The notes under the pieces: generated by a model | What the model saw: only the letters and a program-made list of their open reading frames with translations | Database searches by the model: none | Told to the model about the DNA's origin: nothing | Assembly (NCBI GenBank): GCA_030248215.1 | Contig: JASANG010003089.1 | Location: 1-64,000, forward strand | DNA from: Enoplolaimus lenunculus | Taxonomy: Eukaryota; Nematoda; Enoplea; Enoplida; Thoracostomopsidae | DNA length: 64,000 bases | Direction of reading: 5' to 3' | Position numbers and translations under genes: made by a program | Part shown: positions 45,301-58,201 of the stretch, piece after piece | Layout of the letters: every line of letters starts with the position of its first letter | How positions within the stretch are numbered: the first letter of the stretch is position 1

Positions 45301-45730
45301 CACATATACAACTACCTCTGTTAACAATTAACAACTTTTTAATTATAATACTGTATATATGGCAGAATTTCCAAATTTAGTGCGATAAAAAAGCGATCAT
45401 AAATAAAAGCAATATGTTGAAGCCTTATGAGTTTATATTGGTAAGTTCAGAACCAATGACAAAACCAGCGGTTATTAACATAGCTAGTGTACGGTGATGA
45501 TGTGTGTGCGTTTCTGAATTTAGCGTATAAAGAAAAAAGTTTAGTTTTGTAATGTATAACTGAAGAAAGAGATACTTGTGTAGAAATTTCGGCTTTCGAT
45601 GCATTGACTTAGAGGGCCCGAGTTTTGAAGAATTCGTAGGTATCCCACCTTATTTGAGTCAGAGAGACATCAGCTGAATTTGATTCGAAGCATAATATAA
45701 GAACTCAAAATATTGTATCTGATTGATGTA
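42350..45730. other. Intergenic between the ZP and FBXO7 genes
   Basis: CTTAGG-rich family 4 copies at about 43763-43925 and 44936-45095, with TTAGGTTTAGGTTTA runs at about 44030-44055. An isolated 73-80 codon frame at about 43500-43737 is not recognised. The last few hundred bases should contain the FBXO7 promoter and 5' UTR; GTAAGTTCAG at about 45440 could be a 5' UTR donor. Confidence 0.4.
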
Positions 45731-48700
45731 ATGAAACTTATAATAAAGTTTGGTACACAAAGAAAAGCTTTAGAAGTTAATGCGGATGATACGCTGCCAA
45801 CGATAAAGGCACTTATCGGATCTTTGTTTAATTTGGAGTAAGTCGTTCACTTAATTTAAAGAAGTTTTGTATCCAGGGTACCATGGTTACAATTTGATGT
45901 GCAAACAGTGAAATGCAACGTATTAGTTTGATTTCTTTTAATGTAGTGTTTATTTAACTGATTTTAGGAAATCGTTTTGTATCAGTTTAAACAACAAAGA
46001 TTCACTTGAACACAATTCCGAAACTGGCTCAACGCTTCAATCGGTTGGCTTAGTGAATGGTAAGGGTTTATAAATTTTGTTGTTGTAGTGTAGTTATAGT
46101 TGAATACACTTTAACAGATTTTATGCATACTAACAGGATTGTTTGTAAATATGCTGTTAACGGCCGTACCTATCGTGATGCAGACGGCAATTACGAATTC
46201 ATTTAGCTAGGACTGCTTAATGTTTCTTTTCAAAGTTTTTTCAGTGAATCTTGATGTGTCATTATGAGCACGGTTTATCGAAAGTTTTATATGTTTTATG
46301 ATTAAGGAGACACATTGTATGTCATTAATATACATGAAAATTATATAAGTATGGATAATGTTCCGTCAACTTCCTGTCGCAATTCAAGTACGACAGAGAA
46401 GAAATCGTCAAATACAGATAATCCTCAAACGTCTATTGCATCCAGAAACAAAGCCGGAAACGTCTCTTGTAAGTCTAGTACTCGGCTTCTTCTTTCACTT
46501 GTATATATTTTGTATATTTTTTCGACGTTAATACATAGTATTGAATGAATTCTGATACTGGGATAATATTAGTAGAAATGCAAAAATTACTATATCGTCC
46601 ATGTTTGTTTGTAGCTTGCTTGACTCGAATGCAAGAGAGCCGGAGTTCGATTCGCAGTCTAGTCATGTGCTTTGGCATAACTTCGAACAGTATTTTGCAC
46701 ACTGTATATATAGTTTCAACATCGGATATTCGGCTCCGGTAAAAGTTCGACATTCGGCTCCGATATTCTACATTGCCAAATATTACAGAAACGTGTAAAG
46801 TAACTGTATATGTTGTACTATTATTTGACTAAAGGCACAATACATAAAAAGAAGTACTTCACACCCGCAGGTTATTTGTTAGATTCGTGTAGAAACGGGA
46901 TTCTAACATATTATAGCAAAACAAGTACATACGTAGTACTAAATTAGCGTGATTAGCTAACTTTTTGTTGAAATATGCATTTAAGTATGCGGCTTCATGA
47001 TTTGAACGCTTGCATACACTTGAATTACATCTTCCAAGCGCCCTCATTTGGGTTTTCCCCAATGGCAATTGTGTTTGCATTCTAATGCGAGAGATTTAAT
47101 TTAGGCTTTGGGTGTAATTTTGAATATTTTAGCTAATGACCGTGCAAATGAGCTATCGTCAAGCTGGGATGTTTGTTTAGCACGCCTGGCGAGTTATTTG
47201 AGCGAAACAGCGAAATCTGTGAACGAGTGCCTTGTTCTGCTTATTCATGAGCTATTACGGAGCAGCGGTTTTCTGATGGTATATATAACAAGTGTTTGCT
47301 TTGGTTATTGTTTTATGTATATTTGTATACATATAACTGTCCGTTACTGCTTTTGGAATAGGATACTCTCCTGCGATCAAATAGTTCAGCAAAGTTTTTT
47401 ATGTTTTTTTGGAAGAAACTGTACAACGTTGATTTAAGGGCTTATTAAATTTGGTTGTTGATGGAAAGATCTCTTCTTTTCATGTAGTTTTACCTATGAA
47501 TTTACGTAGAATTCGTTGTTAAACAGGAATGTTTTAGTTATTCAACTTTTTGTGGTTTACATACTTGCCACACTCGCATTTGTCCAGGACTTTGGGTTAC
47601 AAAATTGTATTATCGTTTAGACTTTTATGTTATTTTATTTTTGTTTATTTAAAAAGATTGGACTTCAAAGCGATGAAGATGTTGCCCGTGGTTGGAACGC
47701 GACTGCAAACGCAGGATTTTATCGACTGTGTTATACTCATCCTATGTCGAATGTCAGTCTTGAAATCACTGTAACAATTGCCGGAAATGGGTCTATGTTT
47801 TTGTGCAATGGTAGGGTCTTTGTTTTAAAATTTCGGATCCAAGTTTTTATTTTAAAATGTTATATTATATTTAATTAAGTCATTTTTCATATGTTGGCCG
47901 AATTAAGCGTATCATTTAAGACAAAATTTCAAACATTAGTTGTGTCCTTAGGTAACTAAGTTAACCCAGCGTGTATGACTGACAAAGGTATACAGCGCTT
48001 GTAAGCATGTGTTGTTCATTATTTTATTAAGGAACAGCGAAAGTCGGTGATACAATAATGTCAAAACAGTGTCACATTCAAGCTTCGGATCATTTAAATT
48101 TTTCCGATGACGGTAAGTGCTACCAAAAATTGCTTATAGACGGTTGTGTTCAGGTAGCGAAATTTTTCATGACATGTACATGAAATATGTGTGGAAATTG
48201 TGGCATTGTTCGCGCAAAATATTGTGGTAGACACACAATGATGGACAGACGTCGGGTCTGCAACGTGACCGTATTTTATTATATTGCATCACGAAATGAT
48301 ATTCAAACACTTTAGTAAGAATTTAAAATTTTTAGTTTTGCAGATAAGTTTTTAGTAGTGTTACTTCATACGAATATATTTTATAGTTTGAGATTAGGAA
48401 ATTGTCCAAGTGTTTAAATTTTAGAGCAATGCTTTAGCATTAATGTGATAATCGAAAACAGAGTGAGAGAGATCGATCTATTGGTTTTTTAAATGTCCGA
48501 TCACAAATATTGCTGAACATCTAAATTGTTATTTTAGGAAGTTTGATAAAATGTTTATTTAGGTTATTCTTTGGACACCTTTGTGGATCCATGCGCTACT
48601 TGCAATTGGTTACACGAATCTTTTGTGTCTGAATTGCATATCACAGTGGTGGGACGTAAGTTCGTTAACCGTTTCGGTTGTAACGTATTTTCATATGTTG

Positions 48701-51700
48701 TGTGTTTTTCTCGCAGCTAGTAATAGATTTTCAATCAGTTACCAAATGTTTTATTCAGAAAACTGGTACAGTTGTCATGCATCGGCGGTACGAAAAGCGG
48801 TTAGAATTTCGTAACCTTCGATTTATTGATTAGAAAGCTGAAAATATATATTGCAAACTATTAATTTGTATGTCCATGCTTTAAGTAACAAATTCGTATT
48901 GCTGCGGTGTATTTTTTATATCCAGGTTTTTGTGCTCTACGTTTACTAAAAGGTTTGTAAATTTTGACACGAGTAAGGATGGCGCTATACATTGCTGAGC
49001 CGGGCATGTCAAAAAGTTTTGTTTAAAAATTTAAATGTTGTTCCATGCTTCAATAAACGTGCGTTGTGGTACGGAGACGGACGCTGCCGAACGTCGTAAG
49101 CATATAGCGTGACCCTAATTTAGCAAAAGTCTTGCTGTTTATCGAACTAAGACAAAGGATTAAATTGTCCATATGACACTTTTAAGTAGAATAGAACGCT
49201 TGAAATTGTAATGCTATCTTACTTACTGTCAGTTCAATGGTTCTGATTTTGTTAGTTTCATTGCAAACTGGAAGTTTTTAAATTATTTCTACGATGTATC
49301 CTTGCAATCAGGCCGAACATGGGAGCGGGAGTCTTTTATTCTCTAGCCTCTGGAGATTTATTATAAACGGTTTAATCGTTTTTGTTTCTAACCTGGAACA
49401 CCAATGAGTTGGTAAACTGAATGTCCTTTTCTGCCTCTGTTCTTTATAATAGCGCAACTGTCTTCTTACACTTTAGTTTTTTTTAAAATTTAATATTTTA
49501 ATTAAGGATGGTGCTTGATTTTTGATGACGTCCGGCGCCGTCCTTCACCGAGCAGTATAGTACGTGAATTCTAATACGGTACCGTATGCTGACTCACGGT
49601 GACAGACTGCGTCGCACGACAAGTATAGCGCAGCCCTAACTGTGATTTTGTTTTATCTTGCAGAAGAAGCTCCTATTGCTCGCATTCCGCTTGCTATTCA
49701 GGTTAATATTATTGTGGTTTGGTGTGGTAGTGTTGTATGTAAAGCTATTATTTGTTCGGTTACAACGTAAACACTAAGTTGTTGTGGTAGTACTGATTTT
49801 AGTTTTTCAAATATTTAGATAATATATTCAAATTTACCTCGAGTAGAAAATTAGGCAGGACAGCGCCGTATTTTAAGTTGAGAGGAAATGTAAATCATGT
49901 TAAAGTTATATTTAATTTATTTACACTGGTTTGTTGTTTACAGATTAAACTATTTCAATTTACAGATTAAACTATTTCAATTACTTGGAATTTCAAATTG
50001 CATCCGGTTGTCTTCTACTTGTCGACTGTTTCGTAATGTGTGTTTGCATAATGACGTCATATGGCGATATTATTTACGATTGGATTTTGGAGGTATGTGT
50101 ATACTACAAGGTACGATGGGTATCGCTCTTCGAGAACAATAGAAATCTGCACCTAGTATTATAGTTTGTGGGCAGCGGCTATGGTATTCGACCCCCCAAG
50201 CCAGTGAGATGGGGCTTCTTTATAAGTTATTAAAAAACTTTGAAATGGTTTTCTTTCACTTTTTTTGGCAAAGTGTTTTATGTCTGTAGGTCTTACATTT
50301 TATATTCTGATTTAATGGGGCATGGTAAAGAAAGATTGAAATTGCACCAAAGGCGCAAAAATGTTTGTAACCCCATGGTGGGTCGTTTTTACAGGGCTCT
50401 CAGGTGCCGGTTCCCCACAGCAAGGATGTTGCATTTGGTATCGCAGACACTGTTCGGTGTATGTTTATTGCTATAAATAAACACAACTTTTAAGCTGCTA
50501 TTTTTGGGTCAAATTGTAATGTATCACGATTGATAGTGTTTGTTCATTGTTTCAGAATTGGGATTATTACGAACCAAAATGTGTGCATGTACACTCTTTA
50601 TTTTAGCTCCTGACAAATCGACAGAAGTTATATTGTAGAACTGATTTCTTGTCTCTAATGTTTTTATACTTTGTAGATTTAAAGATTTATCTTGGGTTTG
50701 TCTAAAAGCCAGCCATAAAGTATTAATTTGGCTGTTTTAAGATTCTGCGCTGGAAGAAGCCGAAAAAGCGTTTGATGGAGAATATATGAAGGTGATTGAT
50801 TGAGTAAATTGTGGTTGAGTTTATTGTTAAACATCTTAAGTTACTAGCTACATGTTTATTTTTAAATCTAAATTTTTTGTATGACGCTGTGTTGTCAATG
50901 ATCAGTGGAATAGTCAGTTGGAGATAGGTTTCAGATAGTCTAGCACCACGGGTTATTAAATGCATAATATTCATTCTTCGGTTTGATTGTTCTGATGACT
51001 ATTGGTACAAGTCCTTTACTGACTGACGACCCATGGTTTTTTATGGATTTACGGGCGCTTTTGAAAATTACAATAACATGATAAGTGCGCAAGATCGTGG
51101 AAGTGTGGATTAACAAAGATTACTTGACTGCAATAATTCTAATTTCAGTGTTACGTTGCTAAATATACTGATAAAAAGCAATGTGAAGAAGCAGAACGTG
51201 AACGCCGTCGACAAGAAGCCATGGCTTTCCGGCCGGAATTGGATCCGTTGCGAGATCCGTTTCCGGGCGCATATCGGGATCCGCCAGATTATCGGCCTCA
51301 GCCACCAAGAATCCCTGGTATCTTGGGCGGCCCGGATGATATTATGCCTTTACCTGGTATGTTTGCGTGTTTAATGGGTTGTTTTAGTTGAGAATTACTG
51401 TTTTTGTGCAGTTCGTATTTTGCATAGTTTTGCTGGTTTTTGATATTTTACGCCTGGCGCCAGGTAGAACCGCATGTCGCTGAAAAGCTGACGTTAAGAC
51501 AGGTGAGATTCAGAATATGAGATCTCGTAAAAATGTATTTCTAGTGAAGTTTGGATTTCGTAGCTAAAATTTGTTGAAACTTATTGCATACGACGCATTA
51601 GTCTGTAATAAAATTCGGCAAATAATTGATTTGAAATCAATAATAGTTATCATCATTTTGGTTATACAGGTCACGCTGGTGTACCGAGCATTTTGAGACC

Positions 51701-51893
51701 AGAACTCAATCAGCCAGGCGGTCCACTGTACCCTGGTGGCCTTGGAGGCCGTATTCCACGTGGACCAAGGTTTGACCCAGTCCGTCCGGACGATCCCGAT
51801 ACAGGACTGTTTCCTAATCCTGATTTGCCTCGTGGACGAGGTGGTCGACTGCCTAGTAATCCGTTTGGCGGGGGGTTGCCGGATTTTTTGTGA
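45731..51893 (+). CDS. FBXO7: F-box only protein 7, complete 12-exon gene
   Basis: Exons: 45731-45837, 45968-46059, 46307-46468, 47133-47278, 47657-47810, 48032-48112, 48563-48655, 49664-49701, 49966-50092, 50742-50791, 51149-51356, 51670-51893; 1,482 nt, 493 aa, all phases consistent. Residues 1 to about 80 form a ubiquitin-like domain (MKLIIKFGTQRKALEV to GLVNGDTLYVI). Residues about 121-280 are the FP (Fbxo7/PI31) domain, with NECLVLLIHELLRSSGF and AGFYRLCYTHPMSNVSLEIT. The F-box at about 285-335 reads IPLAIQIKLFQLLGIS..LSSTCRLFRNV..DVIWRYY. The Pro/Gly/Arg-rich tail contains DPLRDPFPGAY and GPRFDPVRPDDPD and ends GGGLPDFL, the PI31-like proteasome-binding tail. The family acts as the substrate receptor of SCF ubiquitin ligases, binds the proteasome and PI31, and in mammals works with PINK1/Parkin. 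Human FBXO7 is 522 aa, so this is full length. Confidence 0.96.
49504..49640. mobile_element. GC-rich TIR element (family 7) in FBXO7 intron 7
   Basis: AGGATGGTGCTTGATTTTTG start, GACAAGTATAGCGCAGCCCT end. Interior GACGTCCGGCGCCGTCCTTC and CTCACGGTGACAGAC are arranged as in 4988-5167. It ends 23 bp before exon 8. Confidence 0.65.
49938..49981 (+). repeat. Exact 22-bp tandem duplication across the FBXO7 exon 9 acceptor
   Basis: TTACAGATTAAACTATTTCAAT occurs twice head to tail (22 bp each), duplicating the TTTACAG acceptor. Only the second acceptor (exon from 49966) keeps the frame. The first would add 22 nt and meet a stop after nine codons. Confidence 0.9.
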
Positions 51894-53169
51894 TTTTTTC
51901 ATACCGCGTTGACGTCAATGTGCAATTGAAGAAAAGCTTAACTGACAATTTATTTACTATTAAATGGTATTAGTGGTAGTGTATTTTAATGAACAGTGGA
52001 TTATGTGTAGCAGAAATTTGGGGAAATCGCAGGGAAACTAAATAGTGATGTGTCAATACCAAAATTTTTTTGCAACACCCAAATTGCTTCATATTTTAAA
52101 AACTTGCCGATGCCGATAGCAGTTTTGCTAGTTGATGCTTTTAGAAACATTAGGATTACTGCACAACATTATTATAGACTTGAAGACTTTAGCCAACAAC
52201 CGTAAACTATTATATAATCAAAGCTATTTCTGTCATTTTTTCCAAACACGAACGCGATAGATATTACAGTTGAATAATTAGACTTGTCGCTACTACACGT
52301 CGGCAGGTAAAATTGAAAGTTTCCAACTCACTGATAAGTTCAAAAAGTATCGGCAAAGAATCGACTATTGGTTTGCAATGCAAATATAGATATTCACGAA
52401 CACTGAAAATTATTACAGTAATACCGATGCCAATTAATCGACACATCCCTAGAATTTAATATAGTTTTGTTGGGTTTGTTATTGTTTTGTAAAGATAATT
52501 TTTACAATTATTGTAGGTTTTTGTATAACAGTGTGCGTGAAATTATCATTACTGTGGTTTTGTGTTGAAAATTGCATCAGAAATCGAAGGGTTTTGGTCA
52601 AGTACGACTGGTTTTTAGGCTTGCTATAAACCTTGGACGTACTTGGATTTAAAACGTGGTGAAATTTGACAAGATATGGTTATTTATTACGTTTTCAAAT
52701 TTTTATAATTTGTAAAAGTTCCGCCTTTTGGCAGGTAAAAGTTGAGTTGTGTTTTTCAGAAAACAAATTATCAGTAGTTTTGTTATCTTCAAACATGTAA
52801 CACAATGAAGGTATTCCTACATGTAGGCTGCGAGCTGTCCATGGACTTGTTACTTTTTGATATTTTGGCTGGACAGATTTGGTTCTTCGACATCCATGTA
52901 GTCAACGAACATATAGCAAAAATGATGGAACTGTGAGGTGTAAGTACAGAAGTTTAATAAATATTTATTTGTTGCCAATACAATTGATGTATTGTGTTAA
53001 AATTCAAGCTTATTCTATTGGTTTTAGCTTGACTTGTTTAACTTTGTATTCGATTAAACTTTAATATATTGGAGATTGCTTGATCGGTACGGAAGATAGG
53101 AAATATGTGAAATAGATTGATTTTAAGTCTGGTTTAAAGACAAATCAGTGTGTCGGAACTGAAAGGATA
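51894..53169. other. FBXO7 3' flank
   Basis: FBXO7 3' UTR of unknown length, then the repeat at 52028-52452. No other gene seen. Confidence 0.4.
52028..52452. mobile_element. CCGATTAAT-type TIR repeat
   Basis: Left end AGTGATGTGTCAATACC, right end CCAATTAATCGACACATCCCT, inverted with mismatches. Shares GGGATGTGCCGAT/ATCGGCA motifs with the copies at 22265-23190. Possibly hAT-like; no clear target duplication. Confidence 0.5.
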
Positions 53170-53264
53170 CACTGTAAATAATGGGGAGTCAAATTGACTC
53201 TCGGAAACAGGCTTTTCCTGACTACACAAACTGAGTCAAATTTGACTTCGCCAGAGTCAACACT
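53170..53264. mobile_element. Family 1 MITE, left half only
   Basis: TA|CACTGTAAATAATGGGGAGT through GACTTCGCCAGAGTCAAC, then unrelated sequence. The right terminus is missing. Confidence 0.75.
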
Positions 53265-53389
53265 AATTTTGAACTATAGGACGATGTTACTCCCTCTCAT
53301 GCTCTACTTAAAAGGTTTAAAAATCTTCAGAAAGTTACTATACTAAATAAAAAAGACTTCTAAAGTATTTGGCCCCTATTTAAAATAGT

Positions 53390-54740
53390 GCCGTAACAAT
53401 AGTATAAGCATATTTCTAGCCAAAGCCTAAAGCGTGAGAATGAGCGTATACTTAAGCTTATTAAGCCTAAGCAAAAACATGAGCCTATGCTTGCTCTATG
53501 GCAGTCTCACAGAAAAACGTTTGCCTCTGATCTTTTAGATAAGCCAATTATTTAAGCGATTGTAGAGTAAATTGAAACTTGCGCGTCGCGCAAACATAAA
53601 ACTTATAAAAATCGACAATTCAAATAAACATCCTGTAGTCGTGCGCCGGTTTGAAAGTCTAATTTGATTTCCTGGAGTCCAGAAGTTCTTTTTACCGCAT
53701 ATTCGTCCGGTTTAATCGTATTCGACTGCCGCATCATGAGCCGTTTCAGTATGAACACAGGGCCAATGTTACTTTTACGGCCGTAGGGTACGTCCTTGTT
53801 ATTCGGTTACGGACTGTTATTTATTTTCAACACGCCCTGCGCCACCCTTCGTTTACTGATATATATCCGGTATTGCAACTGTCCGTTGAATTAAACGTTG
53901 TTTGCCTTGCATCAAAAAGCTTGAGCGATAATGCAAGGTTGTACTTTGGAATGTTACTTTAAAAACTTAAATACGCTTTAAAGTTTCGAACACAACTTTA
54001 TTTGGTCCTGGAGTCATTTATGCGCTACAATTAGGGATAATTGCCATTTATGGGCTATAATTTGGGTTAAGGGACTCTATCTGCTTACGGACTCTTAATA
54101 GGGATACGGACTCTTGTTGATTGGGACTCAAAATAGGGGCCTTTCCTCTTATTAATACCCTCCTTATTCGGGTCGCTATAGTAAAGCTTGCTCTTGCAGA
54201 CCCACAGACAAACGTTGCCCTCGGATCTTTAACCCCTTCTCACATTGAGTTGCCTGTAGGCAACTCAGCGCATTGTAGATACGTTAAATAGTATCTATCG
54301 CGCCGTGTTTAACAATTGCAACACGTATGCATAGTACTAAATTACCAGAAGACGTGAGAGCCCCCTCGAGCGTCAAGCTCCTATAGCTGAGTGGTGATGA
54401 TATACGCTTACCACTCCAGTCACTGGAGTTTCAATCCTAGCATAAAAGTAGGTCTCAGGGGAAATAGAAAATATTCATGTGCGAAAGGGTTAAATAAGCC
54501 ACTTATTTAAACGATTATAGAGCAAAGAAATGAAACTTGCTTGTCGCGCAAACATAAAACTTATAAAAATCGACAATTCAAATCAACATCCTACAGTCTT
54601 GCGCCGGTTTTGAAGTCTAATTTGATTTCCTGAAATATCCAAAAGTGCTTTTTACGGCATATTCTTCCGGTTTCTGCGTATTCTACTGCCGCACCATGAG
54701 CCGTTTCAGTATGAACCCTAGGCCAATGTTACTTTTAGGG
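53390..54740. repeat. Direct duplication of a composite repeat unit
   Basis: A unit made of a CTTAGG-rich family 4 end plus about 240 bp (GCGCAAACATAAAACTTATA ... GCCGTTTCAGTATGAAC) occurs at about 53390-53785 and again at 54183-54228 plus 54490-54740, with around 85-90% identity by eye. The second copy is split by the TTAA MITE. A fragment of the TGTAGTGACCC element lies between the copies (53786-54183). Confidence 0.7.
54233..54489 (+). mobile_element. TTAA-target MITE with tRNA-like segment (copy E)
   Basis: TTAA at 54229-54232 and 54490-54493. The tRNA-like part is on the plus strand here: GCTCCTATAGCTGAGTGGTG then GGAGTTTCAATCCTAGCA. The duplicated unit at about 53535 shows the matching empty site (GATCTTTTAGATAAGCC). 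Confidence 0.9.
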
Positions 54741-55378
54741 CAGTAGCAGTATATTAAGCATATGCCTAAGCCTACACGTTGCAAAAGCGTATTCTTAAGC
54801 CTAAGTCTAAGCTAAAAATGAAGTCTAGAATGTAAGCCTACTCTTTTACAGAAAGCCCAAGAACCGAGACGGCCTGTAAACATGGACCGAACCCTATATA
54901 GCAAAAGGATTTGAGCGTTTTCTTTTATTGGCTTCCAAGAAATTTAATCAGTATTTGGTTCTATTTTTGGTTCAACAATTTTCTCTGCTACACAACGGTG
55001 CTAAAACCTGTCATTTGCACCAATTCCTGTTGCCAGCACCGTTTATATACGCATTTGACGCTCGTGTACGTGACGCAAAATTTATCTGCCGTTGAAGAAA
55101 TACTGTCACAAATTGTCATTTGCAATTGGTTTTTGTGAAATTTTTGTGTCAACTTTGCACTAGAAACTGTCTTTATGGTGCCGGTCACGAACAAAGTCAT
55201 CCTTGGCCAATTTAAAGATCAGGGTCGGAACGTTTTTCTGCGGGACTGCAATAGAGTTTAGCTTAAGAAGCTTACACTAATTTTTTTGTTTAGTCTTAGG
55301 TATAAGCTTATTCTTACGCTGAGGGTTAGGAATATGTTTATACTACTGTTACTGCGCTGTTCTGTACATTGGCCAACA
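54741..55378. mobile_element. Two CTTAGG-rich family 4 copies
   Basis: One at about 54741-54870 (ATGCCTAAGCCTACACG, CTTAAGCCTAAGTCTAAGC) and one at 55213-55378, the latter with both ends: AGATCAGGGTCGGAACG and GCGCTGTTCTGTACATTGG. Confidence 0.65.
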
Positions 55379-56112
55379 AAGGGGAGGTGTAGGCTTTTAG
55401 GGTTAAGCTTAAACCGGTGCTGAAACGGAAAATCAGTTTTTGTTTGTTTTCAGCTATTAAGATATTTGGGTTGTGAAATTGAATAAATCTAATGTCTTAC
55501 CTTCTATGAGTTAGGAGTTGTCGTTATCTTGCTTTGAAGGGAACATTGCAAAAATAATATTAAAACACTTGTGTATTTCGTTTGTCCACGGAAAATAAAC
55601 ATATTGTAAAATTCAAGCGTAACAAAATTTTGTTGTGACCGCTATCTTCACTACCCGTTTATATGCTTCATATCAGTGTGCAACCGGAGGTGAAAAATAC
55701 CGGAACCTGAGGTTAACAAAATTTGCTGGAGCCGGAGTTGAAGCCGGATGTATGGTGAAATTATATATAGTTAAAATGAAGGTTAATTTGCTGATTTTAG
55801 CAAATATTAGCAAGGTGTTGCTAAACCTTTTGGTTTTCGTGTATTTTTGATACGACTTGGAGGCTGTCTCATTTAAAGGCACTTTCTTCTGAGACGGTAT
55901 GGAGGCCGGCTAGTTAGCATGGCATTTCTTCAGGTAAAATTAGAATAGGAATCAAGAATTAAATTCTACTTATTTCTAGTCAAAAGATGGATCTTATATT
56001 TTAACTCCAGAGAAAATGCCCCCTCGTTTTTGACGCCGTGGTCCTGCCCGGTTTTTCATAATTCTATTTTTGAGCTACGTGTACAAATTGGCATTAACAA
56101 TTTGCATATATA

Positions 56113-56278
56113 CACTATAAAAATGGGGAGTCAAATTGACTCTCTCGGAAACAAACTTTTCCTGACTACGCAAACTGAGTCAAATTTGACTCCGCCAGAG
56201 TCAAATTTGACTCAGTTTGTGTAGTCAGGAAAAGCCTATTTCCGAGAGAGTCAATTTGACTCTCCATTTTTTACAGTA
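56113..56278. mobile_element. Family 1 MITE, short GGGGAGTC subtype
   Basis: TA|CACTATAAAAATGGGGAGTC ... CTCCATTTTTTACAGTA|TA. 166 bp, almost wholly palindromic, the shortest complete copy in the window. Confidence 0.85.
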
Positions 56279-57293
56279 TATTTACTACTGTACAGTTCAG
56301 TGTTTGATATTTTTGCACATGTACTTAAATATGCAGTGCTTGTAAAGTTCCACATCCGTGAACTAATGGCGCAGTTTGCAGCACGTAGATGCGCTTGATC
56401 AACGCGCTGGGTTCAACACCTGCTGGATACAGATTTTGAAGGTTTACATGGTAGATATTTATTGCCACTATTCGGTCCTATGCGAATCAACTGCTAAAAA
56501 GGTCCACATTAGCCAATCGTTACTTTTTGGTTTACTTTATCACATGGTTTAGGCTGACGAGTAGGCTCAGGCCTAGGATTAGGCTTAGGCTAAGGTCTGT
56601 TATGTCGACAGACTTTATGTGGAGAATGTAAGTAAGTACCAGTGTGTGCATTGTTTAGCCAGTCCATACTGTTTACCGCAGATGCGTCGATGACTGTGAT
56701 CCCGAATAAAGCAGTTGGCCTTAGGATTTCGCTTAGCCTTAGGTATTGGCTTTGAGCTTATATACTACTGGATTTAAGCTTAAGTCCAAACTTGGACTTT
56801 GTATTCGGGACCTAATCAGTTTGCTTGGTGCTGTTTATTTTTAAACCTGATGCAAGTAAAATATATTTACCCCGCTTCTCTGATACTCTTCAGGGGCTGC
56901 TTGTTGAAAAATCTCGGCAATTCTTCAAAATTGTATCAAAAGTTAAAACGAAACGCGCCAACCAGATAAATATTGTTATAGTATAACTACAAAATTTTAC
57001 TACTGAAATTGGCGGAACATCCGACAAAAATTCTTCCAGAGCTGCAGCGGGGTTCGATTTTCTGCCGGAGCCAGAGCCGGTTGCAGACCTCCAGTTGTGC
57101 CCTGCTTCATTGTATACCCTTTCAATTACATTTCACATAGTAGAATTCGTTTTCATCCATGAAAACATGCTTAAATCTCAGAAATCCTGAGAAAATCATC
57201 ATCTTATTTCATAGGCTTTCAATTACAGTCAGTAGTCGCTGGTCACTAGTGAAACGTCAATTTTGCACAGTTTAAATATTAAGTTTCGCGGCC

Positions 57294-57415
57294 AATTATA
57301 TATAATATAATATATATCTATATATAAATGTATAAATATTATATATCTATATATTATATATATCTATATATAAATGTATATATCTGTATATATAATATAT
57401 ATGGTTAATATACAA
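57294..57415. repeat. AT-rich TATA/ATATCTATATA array
   Basis: Imperfect repeats of TATATCTATATATAAATG, able to form hairpins. Confidence 0.75.
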
Positions 57416-57765
57416 TATATATGAGGTTAAACTGCAACTTGAACCTGGTATATATCTGACTCAGAAATTGGGTTCAATTTTGGCTTCTTAAACTGTGGGA
57501 ATCAGAATAATGGCCACAGCTTTGCCAGCTGAAGCTAAACTGAACCAGCTGTGTGCTAACCTATAATTGGTTCGGACAATAAAGACACCGGTATCGTGTG
57601 TAACTTTGTGTAACTTCTTTTTGTTGACAAATTTGTACGGTGAATTGTAGAACAGCGGCTGTCTTTCGGAGACGTTAAACGTTTTGAAGTTTATATTTAG
57701 GAATTTCGAAACTGGTTGATTAATTTTTCAGGTTTCTGGTTTGCCAATTGATCTAGAAACCGTAG

Positions 57766-58201
57766 TGTAGTGACCCGAATACGAGAGGGGACTGATATTT
57801 AATTGGCCTCTCTAGAGGGTAACCCCTGTTATTCGGTTACGACTGTTATTTATTTTTAACCCGCCCTTCGCCGTCCTTCGGTACTGACATATATGCGGTA
57901 TTGCAATTATACGTTAAATTAAACGTTTATTGGTCTTCAATCAAAAGCTTGAGCGATAATACAAAGTTAAACTTTAGGAATTACCTTCAAACTTTACGTA
58001 TGCTTTAAAGCTTCGAACTCAACGTTATTTGGTCGTTGAGTCATTTACGCGCTAAAATTAGGTATAATTGACATTTATGGACTCTAATTAAGGTTTAGGG
58101 ACTCTATCCGCTTACGGACTTTTATTAGGGATACGGAGACCTACTGATTAGGACTCATAATGGGGACCCTTCTTATTACCCCTCTTGATCGGGTCACTAC
58201 A
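57766..58201. mobile_element. TGTAGTGACCC TIR element (family 8)
   Basis: TGTAGTGACCCGAATACGAG at the left, CTTGATCGGGTCACTACA at the right. 436 bp. Partial relatives at 53786-54183 and 63919-64000. No coding frame. Confidence 0.78.
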
